Below are positions 36,480-45,155 of a stretch of DNA of 64,000 nt, piece by piece. The number at the start of each line of letters is the position of its first letter. The first letter of the stretch is position 1. Origin of the DNA: CAWIMX01 sp963792785 (GTDB lineage: Bacteria; Acidobacteriota; Vicinamibacteria; Vicinamibacterales; CAVVIG01); the NCBI GenBank assembly GCA_963792785.1, contig CAWBXO010000002.1, positions 620,001 to 684,000 of the forward strand, in the 5' to 3' direction. The translations under genes were made by a program, and so were the position numbers. Below the pieces are notes generated by a model. It searched no databases and was not told the origin of the DNA. It saw only the letters and a list, made by a program, of their open reading frames with translations.

Positions 36480-38127
36480 AGGCCCCCATCGCGGCTGGCG
36501 TGAGCTGGCCCTGGTCGTCGTCTGTGCCGCCGCTCTCACGGCTCTCATGACCGCGCCGCTGGCCTTTCGGATGGGCAGCGTTGGTCGCGTAGACAATGCC
36601 GATACGCGACTACTGATCTGGAACGTCGCCTGGGTCGCACGCACGCTCGTCGTGGATCCGTTGCATGTGTTCGACGCCAATATCTTCTACCCTCACACGG
36701 GCACGCTCGCGTACTCCGAGAGCAACCTCGGTGCCGGCGCGCTGGCGATCCCGGTGTACTGGGCGACCCGAAATCCGGTGGCGGCGCACAATTTCGTGCT
36801 CCTCCTGTCGTTCGTGCTGAGTGCGACAGGCACCTATTATCTTGTTCGCTATCTGACACGAGACCGCCGCGCGGCGGTCGTGTCCGCCATCTGCTTCGCG
36901 TATTGCCCCTACGTCATCTCCCATTTGCCGCATATCCACCTCTTGATGACCGCCGGGCTGCCATTCAGCATGCTCGCGTTTCATCGACTGGCCGACGCGC
37001 CGACACCGCGGCGAGGCCTTGTGCTGGGGCTCGCGATGGCCGCGGAGGTCATCTGCTGCGGGTACTACGGCGTATTCGTCGGTCTGTCGGTGGGCTTCGC
37101 CGTCCTTGTGGTGGCGGCGACCCGCCGCCGGTGGGCGGACGCGCGCTACTGGACGGCGGTCGCCGCGGCGCTCGCCGTGACCGTCGCGATCGCCCTGCCG
37201 CTCTTCCTCCCATACATGCGCCTGCAACGCGCGACCGGGTTCCGAGCATCGCCGGACGAGGCTCGACAATGGGCGGCCAGCTGGCGGACGTATTTCGCCT
37301 CGTCCGCGTACGCGCACCGCTGGATGCTGCCGCTCATCGGCCACTGGAGCGAGGTCTTGTTTCCGGGATTCGTGGCGCTGGCCGCGGGACTGGCCGGCCT
37401 GCCGACGGGATGGCGGGCCCGAGGCCGCCTGCGCGAAGTATCGATCCTCTACGGCAGCCTTGGCGTTCTGGCGCTCTGGGCCTCGGCCGGCCCGGCGGCC
37501 GGGTTGTACAGGGTGCTGTACGCCACCGTGCCGGCATTCAGTCTTCTCAGGGCGCCCAGTCGATTCGGCATGATCGTCGCCTTTGCGCTCTCGGTGCTGG
37601 CTGGCGTCTCGGTCGCCGCGCTCCTCTCGAAGATCGGCCGTGGCGAAGCGCCGCGGCGCCGGACCGCCGCCGCCGTCGCGCTCGCCGTCGTCGCGGCGGT
37701 GGAGCTGATCGTGCCCTTGCACTTCTCGCCGGTGCCACCCGTTGATGGCGCGTATCACGTGCTGGCGACTTTGCCCCGCGGCCCGGTGCTCGAGGTGCCG
37801 GTGTATTCGCGCCAGTTCGCGTCCGAGCGCACGTACTACATGCTGAGCTCCACCGTACACTGGATGCCGCTCGTGGATGCGTACAGCTCGTACATTCCGC
37901 AGGACTTCGCCGATAATGTGGGCGCGCTGGCCCAGTTTCCGAGCCTGGCGGCGTTCCGGATCCTGCGGCGCGATGGAGTGCGCTACGCGGTCTTCCATCT
38001 GGATCGATTGAGCGGCAACGCGCCCGACGACCTCCTCGCCCGGATCGCGACCTTCGGTCGATACCTGCGGCTTCGGTACACGGACGGCCGCGTCCTGCTC
38101 TACGAGATTGTCGACTTTCCCGGCTGA
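36475..38127 (+). CDS. Polytopic membrane protein, GT-C-like
   Basis: This roughly 550-aa protein has about 11 hydrophobic segments, starting with ELALVVVCAAALTALMTAPL, and a C-terminal soluble domain. An acidic pair early in the first loop (GRVDNADTRLLIW) followed by PLHVFDANIFYPH is placed like the catalytic Asp of GT-C family glycosyltransferases that use lipid-linked sugars (ArnT/PMT-like), but I cannot match it to a named family. A GTG at 36475 overlapping the rlmI TGA gives a GTGA start; an ATG at 36454 is an alternative. It is the first gene of a three-gene cassette with a methyltransferase and a polyprenyl-sugar synthase-like GT2. Confidence 0.8.
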   Translation: MRGPHRGWRELALVVVCAAALTALMTAPLAFRMGSVGRVDNADTRLLIWNVAWVARTLVVDPLHVFDANIFYPHTGTLAYSESNLGAGALAIPVYWATRNPVAAHNFVLLLSFVLSATGTYYLVRYLTRDRRAAVVSAICFAYCPYVISHLPHIHLLMTAGLPFSMLAFHRLADAPTPRRGLVLGLAMAAEVICCGYYGVFVGLSVGFAVLVVAATRRRWADARYWTAVAAALAVTVAIALPLFLPYMRLQRATGFRASPDEARQWAASWRTYFASSAYAHRWMLPLIGHWSEVLFPGFVALAAGLAGLPTGWRARGRLREVSILYGSLGVLALWASAGPAAGLYRVLYATVPAFSLLRAPSRFGMIVAFALSVLAGVSVAALLSKIGRGEAPRRRTAAAVALAVVAAVELIVPLHFSPVPPVDGAYHVLATLPRGPVLEVPVYSRQFASERTYYMLSSTVHWMPLVDAYSSYIPQDFADNVGALAQFPSLAAFRILRRDGVRYAVFHLDRLSGNAPDDLLARIATFGRYLRLRYTDGRVLLYEIVDFPG

Positions 38128-38138
38128 TCGAGAACACG

Positions 38139-38855
38139 ATGCCGCTCTCGCACACGGAAGCCGCCATTCCGCCGACCTATCAGCTCGACGCCCTGCTGCA
38201 CGGCTGGCGGTTCCAGCGGGCCTGGCATCGGGCGCGGCTCGACCTCGCCGCCCGTCTGCTTCCGCCCGCGCCGGATGGCCTCTCGCTCGATCTCGCCGCG
38301 GGCGCCGGCCTCCTCGCCTGGCGGTTCGCCGGATCGCCGGTGGTGAGCGTGGACCTGCGCCTCGACGCCTGCCGCGCGGTTCGTCAGCACACGCCCGGGG
38401 CACGGGCGCTGGTCGCCGAACTCGGCGCCTTGCCGTTCCGGTCGGGCGCCTTCTCACAGGCGTACTTTCTGGAAACGATCGAGCACCTCACGCCGGACGA
38501 CGGCCGCCGCGCCCTCGAGGAGATTCGACGGGTGTCTCGGCCCCGCGCGCGCTGCCTCATCACCACGCCCAACTATCGCTCGCACTGGACGCTCATCGAG
38601 CGGCTGATTGACGCGTGCCGGCTGACGCCGCCGCTCGCCGGCGGACAGCATGTGACCCACTATCATGGCCGGACGCTGGCGCGCATCGCCGAATCGAGCG
38701 GGTGGCGCATCGTCCGTTCGGGCTCGTTCAATCTGTTCGCGCCGTTCGCCGGCATGTGTTCGCGGCGCGCCGGCGCCTGGGCGACCGGCCTGGAGGCCAG
38801 GCGGATCGGGCGCGCGGGCGCCCTGCTCTATGCCGTCTGCGAGGCGGAGGGCTGA
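38139..38855 (+). CDS. Class I SAM-dependent methyltransferase
   Basis: The 238-aa product shows the SAM-binding glycine motif in LSLDLAAGAGLLAWRF, an acidic second-strand end (VVSVDLRLDACRA) and the FLETIEHLTPDDGRRALEEI post-motif helix of the Methyltransf_11 type. The acceptor is unknown. Position between a GT-C-like membrane protein (11 bp gap) and a GT2 (3 bp gap) suggests methylation of a lipid-linked or surface sugar. Confidence 0.85.
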   Translation: MPLSHTEAAIPPTYQLDALLHGWRFQRAWHRARLDLAARLLPPAPDGLSLDLAAGAGLLAWRFAGSPVVSVDLRLDACRAVRQHTPGARALVAELGALPFRSGAFSQAYFLETIEHLTPDDGRRALEEIRRVSRPRARCLITTPNYRSHWTLIERLIDACRLTPPLAGGQHVTHYHGRTLARIAESSGWRIVRSGSFNLFAPFAGMCSRRAGAWATGLEARRIGRAGALLYAVCEAEG

Positions 38856-38858
38856 CGC

Positions 38859-39620
38859 ATGGAGACGGCCGCATCCGTGTGCATCGTGCTCCCGTGTTTC
38901 AACGAGGGCCGCCGAATCACCTCGTCGGTGGCGACGCTCACCGAGTGGTTCGGCGAGGCCGCCGAGATCCTCATCGTTGACGACGGCAGCACGGACGACA
39001 CGTTCGAACAGGCGCAGCAGTGCGCTGGCCGCGTCCCCCAGGTTCGCGTGCACCGGTTACCGAGGCATCTGGGCAAGGGCGGCGCCATGCGAGCGGCGAT
39101 CGACCTCGTTCGCGTGGATGAGGCCCTGTTCGTCGACGCGGACCTCGCGTTTTCGCGCGAGTCGATGCACCGTGCGCTCGACGGCCTGAAGGATGCCGAG
39201 ATGGTGATCGGCAATCGACGCCACGACGGCTCCTACTATTCGGTGCCCGTGCGGCTGTTCGGATACCTCTATCGCCGACACCTGGTCGGCCTGCTGTTCA
39301 ACGCCGTCGTGCGGCTGGGTCTCGGCCTGCGCCAGCGCGACACGCAGTGCGGATTGAAGGCGTTTCGGCGTACGTGCCTCGAGCGGATCGCCCCGGCACT
39401 CTCGGTCGATGGCTTTGCGGTGGATGTCGAGATTCTGCTCGTGGCCCAGGCGCTCGGCATCCGGCCGGCGGAGGTGCCGGTCGACGTGCGCTACGAGTCG
39501 GGGAAGAGCAGCGTGAGCCTGCTCGCGAGCGGGTGGCCGGTGGCCGCAGACCTTCTGCGGATCATGAGTCGTCGTGCGCGAGGGCTGTACGCGCCGCGAG
39601 GCCAGAGACGTACTATCTGA
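38859..39620 (+). CDS. Family-2 glycosyltransferase (dolichyl-phosphate glucosyltransferase-like)
   Basis: The 253-aa enzyme has a GT-A domain with VLPCFNEGRRI, LIVDDGSTDDTFEQA, the DxD region ALFVDADLAFSRES and a C-terminal DTQCGLKAFRRTCLERI motif, the pattern of polyprenyl-phosphate glycosyltransferases such as ALG5. It would make a polyprenyl-phosphate sugar for a GT-C enzyme, which fits the membrane protein two genes upstream. No C-terminal membrane helices are seen. Its stop codon is provided by copy 2 of the direct repeat, so the original C-terminus may have been altered on insertion. Confidence 0.85.
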   Translation: METAASVCIVLPCFNEGRRITSSVATLTEWFGEAAEILIVDDGSTDDTFEQAQQCAGRVPQVRVHRLPRHLGKGGAMRAAIDLVRVDEALFVDADLAFSRESMHRALDGLKDAEMVIGNRRHDGSYYSVPVRLFGYLYRRHLVGLLFNAVVRLGLGLRQRDTQCGLKAFRRTCLERIAPALSVDGFAVDVEILLVAQALGIRPAEVPVDVRYESGKSSVSLLASGWPVAADLLRIMSRRARGLYAPRGQRRTI

Positions 39621-39647
39621 AATGCTTCATCCTGCGAAAGCTGTGAG
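39605..39647 (+). repeat. Direct repeat, copy 2 (duplicated 3' end of rlmI)
   Basis: This 43-base copy matches 36437-36479 at 42 of 43 positions and lies out of context, 17 bp before the next gene. It contains the TGA that ends the GT2 gene. In its own frame it would encode the RlmI C-terminus without the rest of the protein. Confidence 0.95.
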
Positions 39648-39663
39648 TGGAGGAGGACCATCC

Positions 39664-40941
39664 ATGACCCGCCGCGCCCTCGTGCTCGTGCTGGCCTGCG
39701 CCGTTGTCACGGGCAGCGGACTGCTCGCGCAGCAGAACCGGATCGACATCATCGCGCCGCTTGCGCCGGAACTGGCCGCCTACGGCGCCCATGGCATCGG
39801 CGTGCGCACCATCCAGGTGACCGATCCGAACCGACCGGACATCCTGAAGGCGAAGGAGGGAGACCCGACCCCGCGCTACGACCGGACGCTGACGCTCGAG
39901 GTCTGGTACCCGGCGTCGCTCGCCGCGGGGCAGGCTCAGGGCGGCGAGTACCACACGATCACCCGCGATCCGTCGATTCAGACGACGCTGTCCGGGCGCG
40001 CGGTGCGCGATGCCGCGCCCGACGCGTCCGGCGGGCCGCTGCCCCTCGTCATCATCTCGCACGGGTACCCGGGGAACCGCTTCCTCATGAGCCACCTCGG
40101 CGAGAACCTCGCGAGCAAGGGCTACGTCACCGTGTCGATCGATCACAAGGACAGCACCTACGACGATCAGCAGAGCTTCGCGAGCACGCTCTACAACCGC
40201 CCGTTCGATCAACTCTTCGTGCTGGACGCGATCGCGCGCCTCGGCCAGGCCGGGTCCGGGAGTTTTCTCGCCGGCCTCGTCGACGCCAGCCGGACGGGCC
40301 TGGTCGGCTACTCGATGGGCGGCTACGGCGTGGTCAACGTGATCGGCGGCGGATACACGACGGCAATCGCGTCCTCGCGGCAGGCGCCACCCAACAAGAT
40401 GCTGCTCGAGCGGGGCGCCGACAACGCCGCGTACCGCAACAGCCGCGATCCGCGGATCAAGGCGGCCATCGCGATCGCGCCGTGGGGCATGGAGGGCGGC
40501 TTCTGGGATGCCGACGGGCTGAAAGGCATCCGGACGCCCGTGCTGTTCGTCGCCGGAAGCGCGGACACCGTGGCCGGCTACGAGCGAGGCACGCGCGCGA
40601 TCTACCAGGCCGCCGCGAACGCGGATCGCTACCTGCTCACCTTTATCAATGCGAATCACAACGCGGGCGCGCCCATCCCGCCGCCGGTGGAGACGTATAC
40701 CGGCGCCGGCCTCAAGTCGACCGCGTTCTCCCACTACGCCGACGCCGTCTGGGACAACGTGCGCATGAACAACATCCTCGACCACTTCGCCACGGCGTAC
40801 TTCGGCCTGTATCTCAAAGGCGAAGCCGACAAGCAGACGTATCTGGACGTGAGCCCGAAAGGGAGCGACGGCGACTGGAAGGGATTCAAGCCGCGGTCGA
40901 ACGTCGGCCTCATGCTCGAGCACGAAGTCCCCGCGCGGTGA
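39664..40941 (+). CDS. Secreted alpha/beta hydrolase (dienelactone-hydrolase-like)
   Basis: The 425-aa exported enzyme has a signal peptide (LVLVLACAVVTGSGLLAQ) and an alpha/beta-hydrolase core: oxyanion-region HGYPGNRFLM, nucleophile elbow VGYSMGGYGVVN, an Asp in LFVAGSADTVAGYE and a candidate His in INANHNAGAPI. It resembles predicted dienelactone hydrolases or platelet-activating-factor-acetylhydrolase-like esterases. A GGAGGAGG ribosome site precedes the ATG at 39664. It would originally have followed rlmI directly, before the cassette was inserted. Confidence 0.85.
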   Translation: MTRRALVLVLACAVVTGSGLLAQQNRIDIIAPLAPELAAYGAHGIGVRTIQVTDPNRPDILKAKEGDPTPRYDRTLTLEVWYPASLAAGQAQGGEYHTITRDPSIQTTLSGRAVRDAAPDASGGPLPLVIISHGYPGNRFLMSHLGENLASKGYVTVSIDHKDSTYDDQQSFASTLYNRPFDQLFVLDAIARLGQAGSGSFLAGLVDASRTGLVGYSMGGYGVVNVIGGGYTTAIASSRQAPPNKMLLERGADNAAYRNSRDPRIKAAIAIAPWGMEGGFWDADGLKGIRTPVLFVAGSADTVAGYERGTRAIYQAAANADRYLLTFINANHNAGAPIPPPVETYTGAGLKSTAFSHYADAVWDNVRMNNILDHFATAYFGLYLKGEADKQTYLDVSPKGSDGDWKGFKPRSNVGLMLEHEVPAR

Positions 40942-41000
40942 CGCGGACGTTGGCCCTTGTCGCGACCGACATCGCGATCGATTGACTTCCCGATCCGACG

Positions 41001-41346
41001 ATGGCATCGTCGTCGGCGCGCGAGGTACCGAAGATGCCGCGATCTCCTCGGGCTGTTGCCCAATCGAAGCGACCGTACGACGCGTTTTCCGAGTCGGAGC
41101 TGCGATTGTCGATCATCGAGGAAGAGAGGCTCCGGCGAGATCTGGCGCGGGACGAAGCGCTTCGAGAACAGTCGCCCGATGTGTGGCGGCAGGCGGAAGC
41201 CAGTCGAATGGAGTCGACAGGAATTGCGGCGGCAGGAACGCCACAACGAGGCCATGATTGCGGCACGCCAGGCCGGTCGCCCCGAATCGGCGGGAAAACC
41301 GAACGGCACGCCTTTGGCTGATCGTCGGTTGCGGAGGCGTCAATGA
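41001..41346 (+). CDS. Small charged helical protein, probable +1 frameshift
   Basis: A frame from ATG 41001 encodes a basic, helix-rich segment (ELRLSIIEEERLRRDLARDE). Shortly after ASRME the frame turns Gly/Thr-rich; skipping one base near 41212 continues as RQELRRQERHNEAMIAARQ and ends with TGA at 41344-41346, which overlaps the next ATG (ATGA). The joined product would be about 114 aa with charged coiled-coil character. The overlap and continuity suggest a genuine two-gene unit with the next gene. No family recognised. Confidence 0.45.
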
Positions 41347-41630
41347 TCGAAGACGGCGATCGCCTGACGAGGATCGATACCAGGCTCGACTCGATCGAGG
41401 GCGACGTTCATAAGCTTCGCCTGCTGTACGAACATCACGACACCCAGATTCAACGGATTGCCGAGGTGCTGGTGCAGCACGGCGCCAAGCTCGATGAGCA
41501 CGGCCGTCTGCTGCTCGAGATCAAGGCGGCAGTGGCGCCGATCAAGGACAGGCACGATTTCGTCCAGCGTGCGAGCCACGATCACGAGGCGCGCATTGTC
41601 GCGCTCGAGAAGCACGCCGGCCTTTCGTAG
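41343..41630 (+). CDS. Small coiled-coil protein
   Basis: This 95-aa protein is almost entirely amphipathic helix: LTRIDTRLDSIEGDVHKLRL and LYEHHDTQIQRIAEVLVQHG, with Ile/Leu heptads, and no cysteine or catalytic motif. It resembles short phage- or toxin-associated coiled-coil proteins and the repetitive protein at 57168-57539, but no named family is recognised. The ATG overlaps the stop of the upstream small gene. Confidence 0.6.
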   Translation: MIEDGDRLTRIDTRLDSIEGDVHKLRLLYEHHDTQIQRIAEVLVQHGAKLDEHGRLLLEIKAAVAPIKDRHDFVQRASHDHEARIVALEKHAGLS

Positions 41631-41685
41631 CCGGACCGCCGGCCCCCACCGCGCCGCCGCATCCGCCCGGCGCGCGCTGAAGGCG

Positions 41686-42429
41686 ATGGCGCGTCCATCG
41701 GGCGATTTCGACGCACACCGGTATTTTCGGGACACCGACCGCCTTCTTTTCCACAACGTCGGCACCGGCCGCATGCGGGCCCTTGCACGGGAGATCCACG
41801 CGCGGCACCGCGGCGAATGGAGCCTCGCCGACACCGTGGGCTTCGCGAATGCGCTCATCGTCGATCCCCATCTCGAGGCGAAGGGCGTCGGGATCGAGGT
41901 GCTCCGGCGGGAGCGCCGGCGGTTTACGCCCGCTCTCCTTGCGACCTGGAAGCGGTGGCTCAGCGATGGCCATTCGGCGAACTGGGCCACGACCGATTCG
42001 ATTTGCGGCTACCTCATCGGACCGTTGCTCGTGGCGCACCCCGAACTCGCGCCGCGCGTCGCCGCGTGGCGGAGCCACAAGAACATCTGGATGCGTCGTG
42101 CCTCGGCGGTCGGTCTGCTGAAGCTCGTGGGGCGTGGGCGGGCGCTGGATCTCGCGTACCGCGTCGCCGCGGATCTGCACGAGGATCGCGAGGATCTCAT
42201 TCAGAAAGCCGTCGGCTGGATGCTGCGTGAGGCGGGGAAGGCGGACCCGCGGCGTCTCGAGCGCTACCTGCGCGCGAACGGCCCGCGCATCCCGCGCACC
42301 ACCGTTCGTTACGCGATCGAGCGTTTCCCTCCAGAAAAGCGCCGGGCCTTGCTCGCCGAGACGAAGTCACGTTCGCGGCCCGATCGATCTAGCGGCCGAT
42401 CGACGCGGCCCAGTTCAGGACGATCGTGA
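41686..42429 (+). CDS. AlkD-like DNA alkylation repair protein
   Basis: The 247-aa product is all-helical and matches the HEAT-repeat fold of AlkD/AlkC DNA glycosylases: RMRALAREIHARHRGEWSL, SHKNIWMRRASAVGLLKL and DLIQKAVGWMLREAGKADP are recognisable, the latter two containing the Trp/Arg and the Asp (KADP) used by AlkD to remove alkylated purines. The start at 41686 (MARPSGDFDAHRYF) is a choice; longer frames upstream look non-coding. Its last 41 bp overlap the 3' end of the convergent kinase gene. Confidence 0.85.
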   Translation: MARPSGDFDAHRYFRDTDRLLFHNVGTGRMRALAREIHARHRGEWSLADTVGFANALIVDPHLEAKGVGIEVLRRERRRFTPALLATWKRWLSDGHSANWATTDSICGYLIGPLLVAHPELAPRVAAWRSHKNIWMRRASAVGLLKLVGRGRALDLAYRVAADLHEDREDLIQKAVGWMLREAGKADPRRLERYLRANGPRIPRTTVRYAIERFPPEKRRALLAETKSRSRPDRSSGRSTRPSSGRS

Positions 42430-45091
42430 GAGGCGTGACCTTGCCTTCGACGGGCGCGATGACGAGAAAGCGCTGGCCGTCGGCCGTCACGTCGTACTGC
42501 GGCGTCGTCGTGTTGACGAGCGAGAAGAGGCTGGGGATGCGGAAGAGCGCCTTCGCCGCTCCGACGTCTGGCGCGGCCTGGAGGCGCACCGGCACCGCCG
42601 TCAGCGTGCCGTCGAGCGCGAGGTAGAAGAGTTCGCGGCCGTCGCGGCGCCATCGCGGCTGTGCCCCGCCGGCCGCGGACACCTGCACCGTGGCGCCTCC
42701 CTCCGGAAAGCTCCGCAGGTACACCTCGTAGCGGCCCGTTTCGTTGGACGCGTAGGCCAGCCACCGGCCGTCGGGCGACAGCGCGGGCTGGAAGTTGTTG
42801 AAGTTCGTTTCGAGAAAGCTCTTCGTCTGGTGGTCGCCGTCGAGCGCCACCGTCCACACGTCCACGGTGCCCTTCTGGAGGTTCTGGCGACTGTAGACGA
42901 GCGTCTTGCCGTCCGGCGTCACGGTCGCCGGGATCTTGGCGTCGTCGGACTTGAGGATCGGCTCGGGCTCCTGCCCCCCCGCCGATCGCATCGTGTACAC
43001 GTTGGCGGGGACGTTGCCCGTCTCCGAGCCGTAGACCAGCGTGGCGCCGTCTGGCGACCACACCCCGACGTCGTCAGAGGCCGGGTCGAAGGTGAGCCGC
43101 CGGGAGATCCCGCGCGCGAGCTGCACGACCCATATGTCGGTGTTGTTGTTCTGGGTCAGTCCCACCGCCACGCGCGAATCGTCCGGTGACAGATTGAGCG
43201 TGTCATACGCCCCAGCGTCGCCGACCGTGCCCACCGCCCGGCCTTCGCGGTCGAACCATGTCAGCTGCGACGCGATGTTCGCATCGCCGCCGCGATAGAC
43301 GAGCGTGCCGCCGGGCGAGACCGACAGCGCCAGGGTGCCGGTGTTGGAGGCGACGGCGATCTGGCTCACGACCGGGATGGCATCGGGGGAGCTGAAGACG
43401 AGACGGCGCGCGTCGAAGGGCTGCGCCATGAGGCCGCCCTTCCGGCCGAACAGCAGATATCCCGCGGCGTACTGCGCTTCGGTGTCGGCGCCCTCGAAGA
43501 GCATCGTGCGATCGGGTGAGTCGAGCGCGCCAATGAAGACCGCCTGCCTGGCGAGATCGTTGTTCAGCGTCACGTAGAGAAAGTGCCGGCCGTCGGGCAG
43601 GAAATGCGGGCGCCGATGGCTCGTCTCGCGGCGTTCGGCGTCGAACGTCGTGATCGCCACCGGCGTACCGCCCGACGCCGCCACGCGCAGCAGGCCGTCG
43701 ACGTTGGTCCCCGCGAACACGATGACCCCGTCGGCGTTCCACGTGCCGCCGCGGCCGAGCGGCGCCGCGCAGATCGTTTGCGGCCGTCCGCCGGCGACGT
43801 CGATCTTTCGCAGCTCGCCGCCGGCGAAGAAGGCGATGAATCGCGAATCGGGCGACCAGAATGGATACGACGCATCCTCCGTGCCCGGCAGCTGACGCGC
43901 CTCGAGGGCGTCGAGCGGCCGGAGCCACAGGCTGTCGATGCCGGTATCGTCCGTCGCGACGTAGACGAGCTGGCGGCCGTCAGCCGAGATCGCCGGCGTG
44001 TCGTCGAAGCGGCCGCCTTCGGGCGGCTGGATCAGGAAGCGCGAGGTCGGCGCCGCCGGCGCCTGCTCGGTGGCGTGGCGGACGACCGGCACGGCGAGGG
44101 CGAGCGCCGCGATCGTCGCGACGGCCGCGAGCGCCCAGGCCAGGCGCGACCCTCGGGCCGGCCGGGCGCCCGCCGCCATCGGACGCTCGGGTTGCGATCC
44201 GGCGCCGGCCACCCAGCGCAGCTGCGCCGCGAGATCGTGCGCGCTCTGGAACCGCGCCTCCGGATCCTTGGCGAGGCAGGTCGACACCACGAAGTCGAGC
44301 GACGCGGGTGCGAGCGGCTGCACGGAGGAAATCGGGTCGGGCTGGCTGGTGATGATCGCGGCAATCAGGCTCGCCTGGCTCTTGCCCTCGAACGCGCGCC
44401 GGCCCGTGAGCATCTCGTAGAGCACGCAGCCGAACGCGAAGATGTCGGTGCGCGCGTCGGCTTCACGGCCTTCGAGCTGCTCGGGCGCCATGTACTGAAA
44501 GGTGCCGAGGATCATCCCCTGCGCCGTCAGCGCGTTGTTGTGCGGCGTCGTGGGAAGGGACGTTGGCGTGAACCCCGACGGCGTTGTCGTGGCCGCCGCC
44601 TGCGGCTTGGCGAGGCCGAAGTCGAGCAGCTTCGCGGTGACGGGCCCCGAGCCGCCGCCGCGCGCGAGCATCACGTTGCCCGGCTTGAGATCGCGATGGA
44701 TGACGCCCGCGCGGTGCGCGCGGTCGAGCGCGTCGGCGATCTGGCTCGCGAAGACGAGCGCCTGATCGACGGGCACCGGTCCGCGCTTCAGACGGTCGGC
44801 CAGCGACTCGCCCTCGAGCAGCTCCATCACCAGGTAGTCCGTGCCGTCCTGGTGGCCGACGTCGTAGATCGCGCAGATGTTCGGGTGGTTCAGCGAGGCG
44901 ATGACGCGCGCTTCGCGTTCGAAGCGGGCACGGAAGTCAGCGTCGGCGGCCGCATGGGGCGGCAACACCTTGATCGCGACCGTGCGATCGAGGCGCGTGT
45001 CGCGGGCGCGGTAGACCTCGCCCATGCCGCCGGCGCCGAGCGGCGCGCCGATCTCGTACGGTCCAAGGCGCGTGCCGGGGCTCAGCGACAT
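42389..45091 (-). CDS. Membrane Ser/Thr protein kinase with PD40/WD40-like sensor
   Basis: This 900-aa receptor kinase has an N-terminal Hanks-type kinase domain: Gly loop LGAGGMGEVYRA, Lys41 in VAIKVLPP, HRDLKPGN (Asp134) and DFG (Asp157 in LLDFGLAKP). A single membrane helix follows near residue 330 (AWALAAVATIAALALAVPVV). The extracytoplasmic part contains repeated beta-propeller units of the TolB/PD40 kind (DTPAISADGRQLVYVATDD, YPFWSPDSRFIAFFAGG, LSPDDSRVAVGL, VWSPDGATLVYGSE). This architecture is typical of acidobacterial PknB-like sensors. Ligand and targets unknown. Confidence 0.95.
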   Translation of the reverse strand: MSLSPGTRLGPYEIGAPLGAGGMGEVYRARDTRLDRTVAIKVLPPHAAADADFRARFEREARVIASLNHPNICAIYDVGHQDGTDYLVMELLEGESLADRLKRGPVPVDQALVFASQIADALDRAHRAGVIHRDLKPGNVMLARGGGSGPVTAKLLDFGLAKPQAAATTTPSGFTPTSLPTTPHNNALTAQGMILGTFQYMAPEQLEGREADARTDIFAFGCVLYEMLTGRRAFEGKSQASLIAAIITSQPDPISSVQPLAPASLDFVVSTCLAKDPEARFQSAHDLAAQLRWVAGAGSQPERPMAAGARPARGSRLAWALAAVATIAALALAVPVVRHATEQAPAAPTSRFLIQPPEGGRFDDTPAISADGRQLVYVATDDTGIDSLWLRPLDALEARQLPGTEDASYPFWSPDSRFIAFFAGGELRKIDVAGGRPQTICAAPLGRGGTWNADGVIVFAGTNVDGLLRVAASGGTPVAITTFDAERRETSHRRPHFLPDGRHFLYVTLNNDLARQAVFIGALDSPDRTMLFEGADTEAQYAAGYLLFGRKGGLMAQPFDARRLVFSSPDAIPVVSQIAVASNTGTLALSVSPGGTLVYRGGDANIASQLTWFDREGRAVGTVGDAGAYDTLNLSPDDSRVAVGLTQNNNTDIWVVQLARGISRRLTFDPASDDVGVWSPDGATLVYGSETGNVPANVYTMRSAGGQEPEPILKSDDAKIPATVTPDGKTLVYSRQNLQKGTVDVWTVALDGDHQTKSFLETNFNNFQPALSPDGRWLAYASNETGRYEVYLRSFPEGGATVQVSAAGGAQPRWRRDGRELFYLALDGTLTAVPVRLQAAPDVGAAKALFRIPSLFSLVNTTTPQYDVTADGQRFLVIAPVEGKVTPLTIVLNWAASIGR

Positions 45092-45155
45092 GTCGAGTGG
45101 TCTGGGGAATTATGCGGGGCGGGCATTCGGCGTGCTCTATGGTAACGTGCGCGCC

